Virus record (IMG/VR): IMGVR_UViG_3300037247_000450
Location: 1 to 46,862 of that record
From: a virus
Length of the DNA: 46,862 nt
Direction: 5' to 3' (one strand)
A program made the translations under genes and the position numbers. The notes beneath the pieces are model-generated. The model was not told the DNA's origin. It did not search any database and saw only the letters and a program-made list of their open reading frames with translations. Position 1 is the first letter of the stretch; each line of letters opens with the position of its first letter. This document shows, piece after piece, positions 23,341 through 30,480 of this stretch.

Positions 23341-23722
23341 AAGCTACTCCTTGTTCTTTGAATCCCAACTCCTCCGCTACCCTCTCACTCACGTCCACTA
23401 TACGTCGCTGCTTACACGGATACCAATAGCTCCCCTCGTACTCACAGTAGGGGCCTCGGTCGGTTACTTTGGCCGTGAGACTATCACCAGTTTGACGCAC
23501 CACAATCCGAACGAGAGTGCCGAAAGCAAGGTCACGATGGGCGAGTGTGTACTCACGCCCGTCATAAGTAGTGCCACTAGCAGTAAGCCTTCCAATGTAC
23601 TGAGTACCGTACCAGCTCGCGTATCCATTATCTATCTCCTTCCACTTTGGTTCTTCGATGGGCGGTAGTGTGCCGCCAGTGTGTGGTAGCAGCATGAGCA
23701 GCAGTACCAACCACCTTACCAT
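23309..23722 (-). CDS. RlpA-like double-psi beta-barrel protein
   Basis: The protein has 137 residues from ATG 23722, which lies in the Trp-stop of W-tail 16. A signal peptide spans about residues 1-18. GYASWYG (33-39), LTASGTTYD, LAHRDLAFGTLVRI with His62, and TDRGPY with Asp88 are the conserved RlpA/DPBB blocks, and there is no SPOR domain. Bacterial RlpA is a lytic transglycosylase acting on denuded peptidoglycan. A phage-encoded exported form suggests envelope remodelling or lysis. Confidence 0.8.
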   Translation of the reverse strand: MVRWLVLLLMLLPHTGGTLPPIEEPKWKEIDNGYASWYGTQYIGRLTASGTTYDGREYTLAHRDLAFGTLVRIVVRQTGDSLTAKVTDRGPYCEYEGSYWYPCKQRRIVDVSERVAEELGFKEQGVAYVSLEILDVD

Positions 23723-23898
23723 AGCAGCCCCATCTTCCGTGTACAATCAGAGCATGCAAGTGTCCCCTCTCCGGTACGAAAGAACTCAATATTAGTAACG
23801 TCGGGGTCAGTGGTAAGCCAATATAATTCGTGGTCTTTAGTTCCCTGACAAAGCCAGCAAGACCCTAAGCTTAATAAGTAGCGCCTGATTACCCTAAT
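23716..23898 (-). CDS. W-tail zinc-finger microprotein 16
   Basis: About 60 residues. CWLC lies near residue 14 and the end is CSDCTRKMGLLW. The start is unclear: no ATG, GTG or TTG occurs in frame after the end of the ATPase gene. The coordinates given use an ATT that overlaps the ATPase stop. ATG 23964 and ATG 24018 lie inside the ATPase gene and would add residues unlike the family. Confidence 0.6.
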   Translation of the reverse strand: MRVIRRYLLSLGSCWLCQGTKDHELYWLTTDPDVTNIEFFRTGEGTLACSDCTRKMGLLW

Positions 23899-24631
23899 GT
23901 ATAGCCGCTTGGTACTTGGCCCAGAGTTGCTTGAGGTCGGAGGTCTCTTCGTCTGAGAAGGCATTGGTCTTATCCTTTGGCAAGCGGTTGCCTGCGAAGA
24001 TGCGGCGACTGGTGTCACGGCGGGTGCGGAGCTTGAAGGTGGGCGAGCCGAGACAGTAGAAGATGAACGAGAACTTGCTTGTTATCAGGGACATAGTGGA
24101 GGGGGGAAGGTCGGGCTTAATCCACGCCTGCTTGAAGTCATCTTCAAGCGACCGCTCCAAGGCAGTCACTATCAGGTGATAGTCACCTTCGAGCAGAGCT
24201 TCGAGTGAGTTCCGTGCGTGGTCTTTGATGGCCTTGTAGACTTGACGGCCATCCTTTATCTCGTTGCGGAAGCGAGTCTCATAGAAGTTGATAAGCTCCG
24301 TGTAGTCATCAATGACTAGGGTGTTCCACTCGCCTGAGAAGAACTGACGAGGCGCGTCAAGTACATGGTCTACCTCTCTCGCTGTCCGTACTCTCACGTA
24401 GTCTATGCCTAGCTTCTTGAGGTGGGCTAGCTGCTCTTCGGGTTGGGTGCTGACTACCCGGATGAGGGCAGGCTCGACGATGCTGGTGGCACAGGTGGTC
24501 TTGCCGCTCTTGGTCTCGCCGAACAAGAGGATGTGCGCGTGAGCCTGGTCTAGCTCACTGGTGTTCTTGATAGCCAGTGACAGTGGCGTGCCTACCGCTG
24601 AGCTGGCTTGTGGCATAATTAGCTGTGACAT
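23894..24631 (-). CDS. Sak4-like / AAA_24 RecA-fold ATPase
   Basis: The protein has 245 residues. Walker A is GETKSGKTT (38-46) and Walker B WNTLVIDDYTE with Asp108 and Asp109. The size and order match the AAA_24 phage nucleotide-binding family, which includes Sak4-type single-strand annealing proteins. With the Cas4-like nuclease upstream and the SSB-like protein downstream it would form a recombination module. It is expressed from its own promoter, with AAGGAG 5 nt before the ATG. Confidence 0.78.
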   Translation of the reverse strand: MSQLIMPQASSAVGTPLSLAIKNTSELDQAHAHILLFGETKSGKTTCATSIVEPALIRVVSTQPEEQLAHLKKLGIDYVRVRTAREVDHVLDAPRQFFSGEWNTLVIDDYTELINFYETRFRNEIKDGRQVYKAIKDHARNSLEALLEGDYHLIVTALERSLEDDFKQAWIKPDLPPSTMSLITSKFSFIFYCLGSPTFKLRTRRDTSRRIFAGNRLPKDKTNAFSDEETSDLKQLWAKYQAAIH

Positions 24632-24654
24632 AAAGTCTCCTTAAATTCACAGCC

Positions 24655-24683
24655 ATTGTACCACAATCCTAGAGAAATGTCAA
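24655..24683 (-). promoter_or_regulatory. Sigma70-like promoter for the Sak4-like gene
   Basis: TTGACA (24683-24678), 17-bp spacer, TACAAT (24660-24655). The -35 begins right after the stop codon of W-tail 17. Confidence 0.85.
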
Positions 24684-24684
24684 G

Positions 24685-24882
24685 CTACCAAACTAGGTCA
24701 TACTCCCGACCATGTTCAGCACAGACTTCCGGCAAAAACTTCGAGCCGTGGCTTGCTAACTCTTCCTTGCACATCCACCAGTTAGTCATCTTCTCTTTAT
24801 GACACACATCACAGACTGTCTCATCTACAAGCCGAAACCCAACCTCACCCACAAACTTTACCCATCTCTCAACGTCTAGCAT
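24685..24882 (-). CDS. W-tail zinc-finger microprotein 17
   Basis: The protein has 65 residues. CDVCHKEK lies near residue 24, with an additional Cys near 38, and the end is CAEHGREYDLVW. A 3-nt gap separates it from the previous stop. It is the last gene before a promoter. Confidence 0.77.
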   Translation of the reverse strand: MLDVERWVKFVGEVGFRLVDETVCDVCHKEKMTNWWMCKEELASHGSKFLPEVCAEHGREYDLVW

Positions 24883-24885
24883 ACA

Positions 24886-25017
24886 TCACCATATCAGGCC
24901 GTGCTTGCGAGCACAGTCCATGCAAAGCCACGGATAGTCTAAGCTATCATCCAAAAGTTGTATGTAGGAGAATGGATAAGGCACAGCCCGCTTGCAGCAT
25001 TGAGCTTGCCACATCAT
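24886..25017 (-). CDS. W-tail zinc-finger microprotein 18
   Basis: The protein has 43 residues from ATG 25017 (a second ATG at 25014), preceded by CAGGGATG. CCKRAVPY lies at residue 8 and the end is CMDCARKHGLIW. A longer frame to 25140 overlaps the nuclease gene by 104 nt and is Ser/Ala-rich without family features, so I reject it. Confidence 0.68.
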   Translation of the reverse strand: MMWQAQCCKRAVPYPFSYIQLLDDSLDYPWLCMDCARKHGLIW

Positions 25018-25036
25018 CCCTGGGATTGCTCGGTCG

Positions 25037-25843
25037 CTAGTCTGAAGCAACACGAAGGATTGCGAGGTGCTCTTCGCGTTGCTTGAAGCCGCTGGTGTCT
25101 TGCTCCGGTCTGCTGATGCCACAGATTTTGCCATACTCACACTTCTCCTTGTTCATGCAAGGCCATGAGTTCTCAGAGTGGGGCCACGGCTGGTCTATGC
25201 CGAAGGTACGGCGCATGAACTCTATCATCTCGCAGGTCTGATGGACAGCCAGCCGCATCAACTCCAGTTGGTACTCGGTACGCTTGACCACCAGCTCCCA
25301 TATGACGGGCGGCGAGGACTCTACAACAGTTCTCACAAGCAGGCCGAGCGGATGGTAGCCCAGAGCTTGAGCACCTATCAACTCGAACTCTGCCTGCTTG
25401 CGAGTTGCCCATTGGGCCGAGATTTTAGCAAAGGTATTACGCGAGTTGGTGGTCTTGACCTCACCCACCCACTGGCGTCCATCTATGTTTAGTATTTGGT
25501 CTATCTTGCCACAGATGGAGTGTGGTGAGTTGGGCAGTTGTTGAAGGAACTCCGGCTCGACAGCTAATACTACCGGCCCACTTGGATTGTAGCGTTGGAG
25601 CCAGTGGGCGAACATGCGCTTGGCTGCGGCTATAGCCTTGAGGTCTTGCACTTCACGAGCCACTAGCAGGTCTATCTCGCCAGCCTTGCGGCCATTGGAG
25701 TGGTACTCAAGCATGAGGTGGAAGGCTATGCCACGTTGGAGGTAGTAGTTGGGCGTGGCGGGGGAGAGGTTCAGCTCGTAGTGGATGCGGTACTTCTCCA
25801 TGTTGCGGTGGAAGGCATCATACCTGGAGAAGTCCAGATTCAT
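25037..25843 (-). CDS. Cas4-like PD-(D/E)XK exonuclease
   Basis: The protein has 268 residues. RGIAFHLMLE (His42), GKIDQI with Asp115 and GEVKTT with Glu128-x-Lys130 are the RecB/Cas4 nuclease motifs. CMNKEKCEYGKIC near the C-terminus (Cys229, Cys235, Cys241) recalls the Fe-S cluster of Cas4 and AddB, though the distal N-terminal Cys is not obvious. It probably resects DNA ends for the Sak4-like protein. Its promoter lies so close that the transcript would begin at or near the ATG. Confidence 0.8.
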   Translation of the reverse strand: MNLDFSRYDAFHRNMEKYRIHYELNLSPATPNYYLQRGIAFHLMLEYHSNGRKAGEIDLLVAREVQDLKAIAAAKRMFAHWLQRYNPSGPVVLAVEPEFLQQLPNSPHSICGKIDQILNIDGRQWVGEVKTTNSRNTFAKISAQWATRKQAEFELIGAQALGYHPLGLLVRTVVESSPPVIWELVVKRTEYQLELMRLAVHQTCEMIEFMRRTFGIDQPWPHSENSWPCMNKEKCEYGKICGISRPEQDTSGFKQREEHLAILRVASD

Positions 25844-25850
25844 AGTGCCT

Positions 25851-25879
25851 AGTATAGCACACTATGACTAGGAAGTCAA
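25851..25879 (-). promoter_or_regulatory. Sigma70-like promoter placed for a leaderless transcript
   Basis: TTGACT (25879-25874), 17-bp spacer, TATACT (25856-25851). Only 7 nt separate the -10 from the ATG at 25843, so transcription should start at about the first codon. Confidence 0.8.
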
Positions 25880-25880
25880 G

Positions 25881-26063
25881 CTACCAGATAAGACCATACC
25901 CTCTGGTACAATCTACACAGTAAAAGCCTAACCACCGATTCTTCTCTCCATATAGAACGTAGATATTCGTGCCAGTGGGTTGTGGTAGTCCACAGCCGGG
26001 GCAAGGCCACCCGTCGTTGCCTTCCGTAACCCTTCCCTTATACGTAGCTACCTTAGCTACCAC
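25881..26063 (-). CDS. W-tail zinc-finger microprotein 19
   Basis: The protein has 60 residues. CPGCGLPQ lies near residue 21 and the end is CVDCTRGYGLIW. It is preceded in coupled fashion by W-tail 20 and 21 and followed by a promoter. The start MVAKVATYKGR lies in the previous Trp-stop. Confidence 0.78.
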   Translation of the reverse strand: MVAKVATYKGRVTEGNDGWPCPGCGLPQPTGTNIYVLYGEKNRWLGFYCVDCTRGYGLIW

Positions 26064-26242
26064 AGATAGCCTCTCTGTTCAGCACATGACCTGCACATAA
26101 TCTTCATCTCAACCGTCACATAGTCCCAACGCTTACTCCAGGGCCAACGAACCTTACATTCAGGACACTCCCAACCTAAGTCAGTCTCTACTGTTGATAA
26201 CCAGTAGTCATCTGGCCTATAAGAACTTACCCTGACTACCAT
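26057..26242 (-). CDS. W-tail zinc-finger microprotein 20
   Basis: The protein has 61 residues from ATG 26242, in the TATGGTAG end of W-tail 21. CPECKVRWPW lies near residue 26 and the end is CRSCAEQRGYLW. It has the same MV-start and strand pattern as its two neighbours, consistent with local duplication. Confidence 0.77.
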   Translation of the reverse strand: MVVRVSSYRPDDYWLSTVETDLGWECPECKVRWPWSKRWDYVTVEMKIMCRSCAEQRGYLW

Positions 26243-26442
26243 ATCAAGTTCCTCGCTCTGGCGCATGACTCACATATGACTGGCTCTTGCCCCTCCCAGT
26301 TTATGAGCACAACATACGTGATGGGCTGACCATATGAATACTCTTTACTGCATACAGGACAGAGCCAGTGCTGGTTGAATCGGTCTTTCCATGTCGATAT
26401 GTGGGTATGCACCGAGTAACTTAGCTCTCCCTTACGAGACAT
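26236..26442 (-). CDS. W-tail zinc-finger microprotein 21
   Basis: The protein has 68 residues. CPVCSKEYSYG lies near residue 28 and the end is CESCARARNLIW. Its start overlaps the end of the metallopeptidase/VWA gene by 11 nt. It is first of a run of three members. Confidence 0.78.
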   Translation of the reverse strand: MSRKGELSYSVHTHISTWKDRFNQHWLCPVCSKEYSYGQPITYVVLINWEGQEPVICESCARARNLIW

Positions 26443-27619
26443 GCACCACCCCTATCAAGTTATGGACTTTAGGCGGGGGCTGCACATCCTCCACCGTGAG
26501 TACCACCAGGGTAGGCACGGCATAGCTGGTCAGCCACTCCACGTACCCATCAGTCACGATGATGTTAAACATGCAAGCATCCTTCTTGGCCTGTCTATCT
26601 ACCTCGTGGATGTCGGTGCCCCCGCTGCCCTCACGAGCTATCTTCTTGATTTGACTAGCGGTAGTCAAGCGCAGCCGCTTGATGATGGCGCAGGTGAAGT
26701 GATAGACGAGTAACTCTTTGAAGCCTAGCTGTTGGGTGGCTGAGTGAACGGTGCCTAGTATCTGAGTGAACATCTCATCACAGACGGAGCCACTGTTGTC
26801 AAGCGACAGCGCAAACCTCCGAGCGATGGTGTCGCTGGCTAGGTTGGGGAGTACCATGTTGCGGCCATCGCACATGGCGCGGCGGTAGATGGAACGCATG
26901 TCGAAGTGCTTGCAGTTGGTGTCGAGCGCAGTCAAGTAGCGGGCCAGTTGGCGACGCCAATCAGGTGGCTTGGTCAGACCCATCCGGTCGAGCAAGAGTT
27001 GACGTAGCTCGCCCACTTGGTCGCCCGGCGGCTTACCACCAGCACCTTCTTGAAGAGTCTTGACAGCGGCCTCGCGAGCCTGCTCAGCTATCATCTGAGC
27101 CACGCCTGTCTGTGGCTTGCCGTCTCCATCCTTGCCATCACCACCACACAAGCATAGCACTGGAGGCAGCTTGTTGGCGGGGTCTTTCTTCAACTCCCTG
27201 TATATCTCTTCGGTGGAGAGCATCTTCCATACCTCTTTAGGCTTGACACCGCCTACCGGAGTACTCCAACCAGACAGGCTCTCGACTAAGGTGTTGACGG
27301 CGTGCTCACAGGCTGTGGAGTAGAGGTCATGGCGATAGTCGTCACCCTCTTGGCGCTTCATAGCTTGGCCCCGGCGAAGGTGGTCGCATAGGAAGTGGGC
27401 TGCTTCATGGCCGAGGATGAAAGTAGCATCGGCCTCTTTACAAGTGGCCATGAACTTCGGGTTGACTTTAATCTTGAGGGTGTTGTTGTTGATGCCAATG
27501 GTGCCAACAGACTCATCCTCTTCATAGGTTGCCGCGTAAAGAATCGCGTCGAATGCTGGAATCGCTTTACAGACCCCTCGCCGCCACTTCTTAATCTGCT
27601 CCATCAGGTCATGGGTCAT
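26432..27619 (-). CDS. Metallopeptidase-VWA-like protein (DUF2201 type)
   Basis: The protein has 395 residues from ATG 27619, which has GGAGGAG 8 nt upstream. GHEAAHFLCDHL gives an HExxH zinc site (His71, Glu72, His75) with a downstream CEHAVNTLVE helix as possible third ligand. A Gly/Asp-rich linker (about 160-200) leads to a VWA-like domain with LDNSGSV (Asp274-x-Ser-x-Ser). This is the two-domain architecture usually encoded next to MoxR-type AAA ATPases, as here. Such pairs remodel or activate protein complexes. The target in this phage is unknown. Confidence 0.8.
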   Translation of the reverse strand: MTHDLMEQIKKWRRGVCKAIPAFDAILYAATYEEDESVGTIGINNNTLKIKVNPKFMATCKEADATFILGHEAAHFLCDHLRRGQAMKRQEGDDYRHDLYSTACEHAVNTLVESLSGWSTPVGGVKPKEVWKMLSTEEIYRELKKDPANKLPPVLCLCGGDGKDGDGKPQTGVAQMIAEQAREAAVKTLQEGAGGKPPGDQVGELRQLLLDRMGLTKPPDWRRQLARYLTALDTNCKHFDMRSIYRRAMCDGRNMVLPNLASDTIARRFALSLDNSGSVCDEMFTQILGTVHSATQQLGFKELLVYHFTCAIIKRLRLTTASQIKKIAREGSGGTDIHEVDRQAKKDACMFNIIVTDGYVEWLTSYAVPTLVVLTVEDVQPPPKVHNLIGVVHVS

Positions 27620-27738
27620 CGGAACAGCTCCTCCCATAGTAATTTCATAGCTGATACCACAAGTGTCAGTATGAGACAGGCGAGGGCCACCGCTATAATA
27701 GCGACAGCAAGCAATAGAATCTCTATTGTCATAGGCAT
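27616..27738 (-). CDS. Small membrane peptide inside the MoxR-VWA operon
   Basis: The protein has 40 residues, nearly all one membrane segment (IEILLLAVAIIAVALACLIL) followed by KLLWEELFR. Its ATG lies 2 nt after the MoxR stop (TAGTATG) and its TGA overlaps the ATG of the metallopeptidase gene, so it is coupled to both. It may anchor the pair at the membrane. Confidence 0.65.
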   Translation of the reverse strand: MPMTIEILLLAVAIIAVALACLILTLVVSAMKLLWEELFR

Positions 27739-27739
27739 A

Positions 27740-28828
27740 CTACTCCCCCTTGTACTTTTCTAGGAAAAGATGGTGTAGCTTTTTTATCTTTTCGTCTTTC
27801 AGGAGTTCCGTTGTTGGAATCCTATACGTTAGGAGTCGTCCGACGATGTAGCTCTTCTCGTCACCGATTTGCTTCTTGGCTAGAGTGAGGAACTTGTAGG
27901 CTTGAGGTATCTTGGTGATTTGCCCGGCGGTGGTGAGATAGACGGCGAGCAGAAGATTGGGGTCATCAGTCTCGACTGCCTTGCCATTGAGGAGCTGTTC
28001 GATTAGCTCGCTGTAGTCGTTACGGAATTGGTAGTAGCGTTGGTACTTGCGGCCAGCGTTCTCGCCGACGAACATGGCGGCGTCAGTGGGGTCGGCTGCT
28101 TTGTGGTTGAGGGCGTGAGAGAAGTTAGTCCATGCGCGGGGGTCAGCTACCTTGAGCAGGTCAGTGTCCTTGAAGTCATCATGCTGGTTCAGTATGTCAG
28201 GAGCTAACTGGATGGCCGTGATGACTGACTCATGGACGCCGTGGTCGAGTGCCCAATGCAGCCAAGAGCGGACGGACGTTTCAATGTGCATGATGATGGG
28301 ACGAGAGGCGAACGCCTTGTCCATCTCGAAGGTGTACTGTGCGTGCCAGGCGTTGCCAGCACCTATCACATAGGTATCCTCCAGGTCAAAGCCATTGAGC
28401 TTCTTCTCACTGAGCACCTGAAGCATGCCTGACTGAGCGATGGGCTGGATGCGGTCAATCTCATCAAGGAACAGGATGCGAGGGCCATCCTTGCCCATCA
28501 CGTCGTCTACTAGGGGTGGCTTGGCGAAGTACATGGTGCGAGTGGCGGGGTCAATGCCAACACCGCCCGTGTCAAGCGGATGCACCTGACTCAAGTGCCT
28601 GACGCTGAGAGAGTTGACGATGCCCTTCTCCTTCAGTTTGTGGAATAGGGAGTACACTCCCTCTGTCTTGCCGATGCCGACCGCCCCAATGGCTATCATG
28701 GCAGGGCACTTGGCGGGCGGCAGGTTGCTAATCATCCGCTCGACCACCGCTTGATAGCCGGACACCGTGGTCTGATACAGGTTGTGCGTGGTCAGTGTGT
28801 CTTGCTGTTCTTTCTTCTTAGTTGCCAT
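27740..28828 (-). CDS. MoxR-like AAA+ ATPase
   Basis: The protein has 362 residues. Walker A is GAVGIGKTE (48-56) and Walker B RILFLDEIDR with Asp122-Glu123. A sensor 1-like VIGAGNAW follows, then an Arg finger region (DKAFASRPI). The MoxR order is clear and the C-terminal third is a helical lid domain. AAGGAG precedes the ATG. With the downstream metallopeptidase-VWA gene it forms a classic ATPase plus VWA pair. Confidence 0.85.
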   Translation of the reverse strand: MATKKKEQQDTLTTHNLYQTTVSGYQAVVERMISNLPPAKCPAMIAIGAVGIGKTEGVYSLFHKLKEKGIVNSLSVRHLSQVHPLDTGGVGIDPATRTMYFAKPPLVDDVMGKDGPRILFLDEIDRIQPIAQSGMLQVLSEKKLNGFDLEDTYVIGAGNAWHAQYTFEMDKAFASRPIIMHIETSVRSWLHWALDHGVHESVITAIQLAPDILNQHDDFKDTDLLKVADPRAWTNFSHALNHKAADPTDAAMFVGENAGRKYQRYYQFRNDYSELIEQLLNGKAVETDDPNLLLAVYLTTAGQITKIPQAYKFLTLAKKQIGDEKSYIVGRLLTYRIPTTELLKDEKIKKLHHLFLEKYKGE

Positions 28829-28851
28829 TCGTCACCTCTCCTTGTGGTATG

Positions 28852-29070
28852 TTACCAAATGAAACCCAACTCTCGGCAGCAGTTTGCACAAATCCATTGA
28901 GCACCCCCCTCACCATCGGCTGGCCCAACTAGATACATCGTGCTACATCCCGACCAAGATTGCTTACATCCGACTTCACGGAAGGGGCCGATAGTTCCAC
29001 ACACCCACTGTTCAGGCATAGGCTCCCACGATTGTTGTGTGGCACTCTCGTAATACTTCATCTTTACCAT
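28852..29070 (-). CDS. W-tail zinc-finger microprotein 22
   Basis: The protein has 72 residues. Three single Cys (near 24, 35 and 42) take the place of a tight CxxC, and the end is CANCCRELGFIW. The wide spacing suggests an altered metal site. Its start lies in the TGGTAA end of W-tail 23. Confidence 0.76.
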   Translation of the reverse strand: MVKMKYYESATQQSWEPMPEQWVCGTIGPFREVGCKQSWSGCSTMYLVGPADGEGGAQWICANCCRELGFIW

Positions 29071-29282
29071 GCGACACCTAGCTCTCTGCCGTGGTCAGGG
29101 CATAGGTTAGGCCGACACCCATCGGCATTGAGTTTGTTAGGATAGACTTCTACAAGCCAGCGTCTCAGTGATGCAATAGAATCATCTACGTGGCATATAT
29201 CACACCCCGCACCAATCTCCACCCCTTCCTCTGTGTAGAGTGTGATATACTGAAGCATTAATTCTCTTTGCGGGGCCGTCAC
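29064..29282 (-). CDS. W-tail zinc-finger microprotein 23
   Basis: The protein has 72 residues from GTG 29282, in GTGA overlap with the previous stop. ATG 29258 is an alternative, with AAAGAG upstream. CDICHVDD lies near residue 27 and the end is CPDHGRELGVAW, preceded by an extra Cys. Confidence 0.76.
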   Translation of the reverse strand: MTAPQRELMLQYITLYTEEGVEIGAGCDICHVDDSIASLRRWLVEVYPNKLNADGCRPNLCPDHGRELGVAW

Positions 29283-29491
29283 CGGCGGGCACGCGCAAGC
29301 CAGTCACGTAGGGTGGACAGGATGAAGATGCGAGAGTCAGTGGGCGTATGAGTAGGCTTGCTTGTCATCTCACCCTCGGCCTCTGCCATGTAGCCCCGCA
29401 CCCGCTGGACTTGGAGGGAGTGGTTCGAGCACCACTGAGAGCGGGGTACTGCGGTGGTAAAACACTCCTTGAAGGCACAGTCAGTCATCAT
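29279..29491 (-). CDS. Hypothetical Cys/His protein
   Basis: The protein has 70 residues. CAFKECFTT and CSNHSLQ near the N-terminus give a possible Cys3-His zinc site at the opposite end from the W-tail proteins. The C-terminus is basic (RDWLARARR). It may be a distant relative or an independent zinc protein. Confidence 0.65.
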   Translation of the reverse strand: MMTDCAFKECFTTAVPRSQWCSNHSLQVQRVRGYMAEAEGEMTSKPTHTPTDSRIFILSTLRDWLARARR

Positions 29492-29633
29492 CAGGCTCCT
29501 TCATGGCATAGGTCAAGCTACTCACAGCTTGGATGATTTGGGTGGATTCGTGAGGGGTGAGCTGCGTGTCCTTTAGCATGTGGTTCAAGCCCCCGAGAAA
29601 GAACTCAAGCACATCGGTCTGAAGTTTAGTCAT
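29481..29633 (-). CDS. Hypothetical small helical protein
   Basis: The protein has 50 residues, helical pattern (TDVLEFFLGGLNHMLKDTQL) with an acidic DDD end. AAAGGAG lies 5 nt before the ATG. It is the first minus-strand gene after the HNH insertion and so may head a transcript. Confidence 0.6.
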   Translation of the reverse strand: MTKLQTDVLEFFLGGLNHMLKDTQLTPHESTQIIQAVSSLTYAMKEPDDD

Positions 29634-29716
29634 TGTAACTCCTTTGGAATCAGTAGGCAGTACAACAGGTGCAATGTTTGTTAGAACTCCTGTGTTATGA
29701 GCAGGTTAAGTAGGCA

Positions 29717-29730
29717 ACCCTGAACAGGGT
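29717..29730. promoter_or_regulatory. Palindrome in the divergent region before the HNH gene
   Basis: ACCCTGAACAGGGT is a perfect 14-nt palindrome. It lies in the 148-nt gap 29634-29781 between divergent genes and could be an operator. I see no convincing promoter pair in this gap. Confidence 0.4.
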
Positions 29731-29781
29731 GCGCAGCATCTAAGTATAAAGACGCAAACTAATTTCCTGTTCGGAGGCACC

Positions 29782-30210
29782 ATGAAAGAGGTAGGATGGA
29801 GAAGTCAAGAGGACTGGCGCTGGTATCTGATGACAGCAAACGCTTTAGCTCGACGTGGCAGACGCAGGCCACTCAACCCGGTGGTCACTCGGCATAAGAA
29901 GGCCGTGTCCAATTTCAACAGCCGAGCACGCAAGCACAAGCAGCCCCCACTCACCCTCAAGCAGTACGAGTCCGTGATTACAGGCAAATGTCTTAGATGT
30001 GGCGTGCAAGAGACACCGGACTGCATACTAGGGGTTGACCATGTGGTTCCCATCTGGTACGGGGGTAGTTCAGAGACATACAATCTCCAAGCGTTGTGTT
30101 GGCCGTGCAACAAAGGTAAGGGTGTTAGTGTCATAGACTATCGCTGCTCCCCACCACGTCAGTATCTCATAGATGACAAGACAATGCAAGTGGTAGTTAA
30201 GGAACTCTAG
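29782..30210 (+). CDS. HNH endonuclease on the opposite strand
   Basis: The protein has 142 residues. A basic N-terminal half precedes the HNH fold: CLRC (70-73), GVDHVVP with Asp86-His87, Asn101 in YNLQALCWPCN, and the second Cys pair at 106-109. It is the only plus-strand gene inside the 20-kb minus-strand block, as expected of a free-standing homing endonuclease that inserted between two W-tail stretches. CGGAGG precedes the ATG. Confidence 0.85.
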   Translation: MKEVGWRSQEDWRWYLMTANALARRGRRRPLNPVVTRHKKAVSNFNSRARKHKQPPLTLKQYESVITGKCLRCGVQETPDCILGVDHVVPIWYGGSSETYNLQALCWPCNKGKGVSVIDYRCSPPRQYLIDDKTMQVVVKEL

Positions 30211-30267
30211 CCCTCGACACCGCCCCCTCCGCTGACGCTACGGGGTGCTCCTACTGGTAAGCATGCC

Positions 30268-30480
30268 TCACCAGAGCCAACCCTTCTCATAACAACAAGC
30301 CTCACAGTAGATAAAGGCAGTATCTTCCCCACTTATAGAGCTAGGCACTCGATAGGCTCGGTCTGACTTAAGATAATCCCTCTTATTCTCAAGATAGCCT
30401 GCCCAACAGTGGCCTTGGTTATGACGATGCTGTTGATATAGGCTATCATAGCGATAGAACTCTAATCTCTCAGCTACCAT
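30268..30480 (-). CDS. W-tail zinc-finger microprotein 24
   Basis: The protein has 70 residues from ATG 30480, in the TATGGTAG end of W-tail 25. It has one Cys near residue 24 flanked by His residues (HRHNQGHC), which could replace a CxxC, and ends CEACCYEKGWLW. Confidence 0.73.
   Translation of the reverse strand: MVAERLEFYRYDSLYQQHRHNQGHCWAGYLENKRDYLKSDRAYRVPSSISGEDTAFIYCEACCYEKGWLW

Noticed and set aside
25018-25140. N-terminal extension of W-tail 18
   Set aside because: It lies within the nuclease gene and is low-complexity Ser/Ala/Lys; the short start has a ribosome-binding site.
30211-30250. Terminator after the HNH gene
   Set aside because: A C-rich/G-rich pairing is possible only with bulges and there is no U-run.
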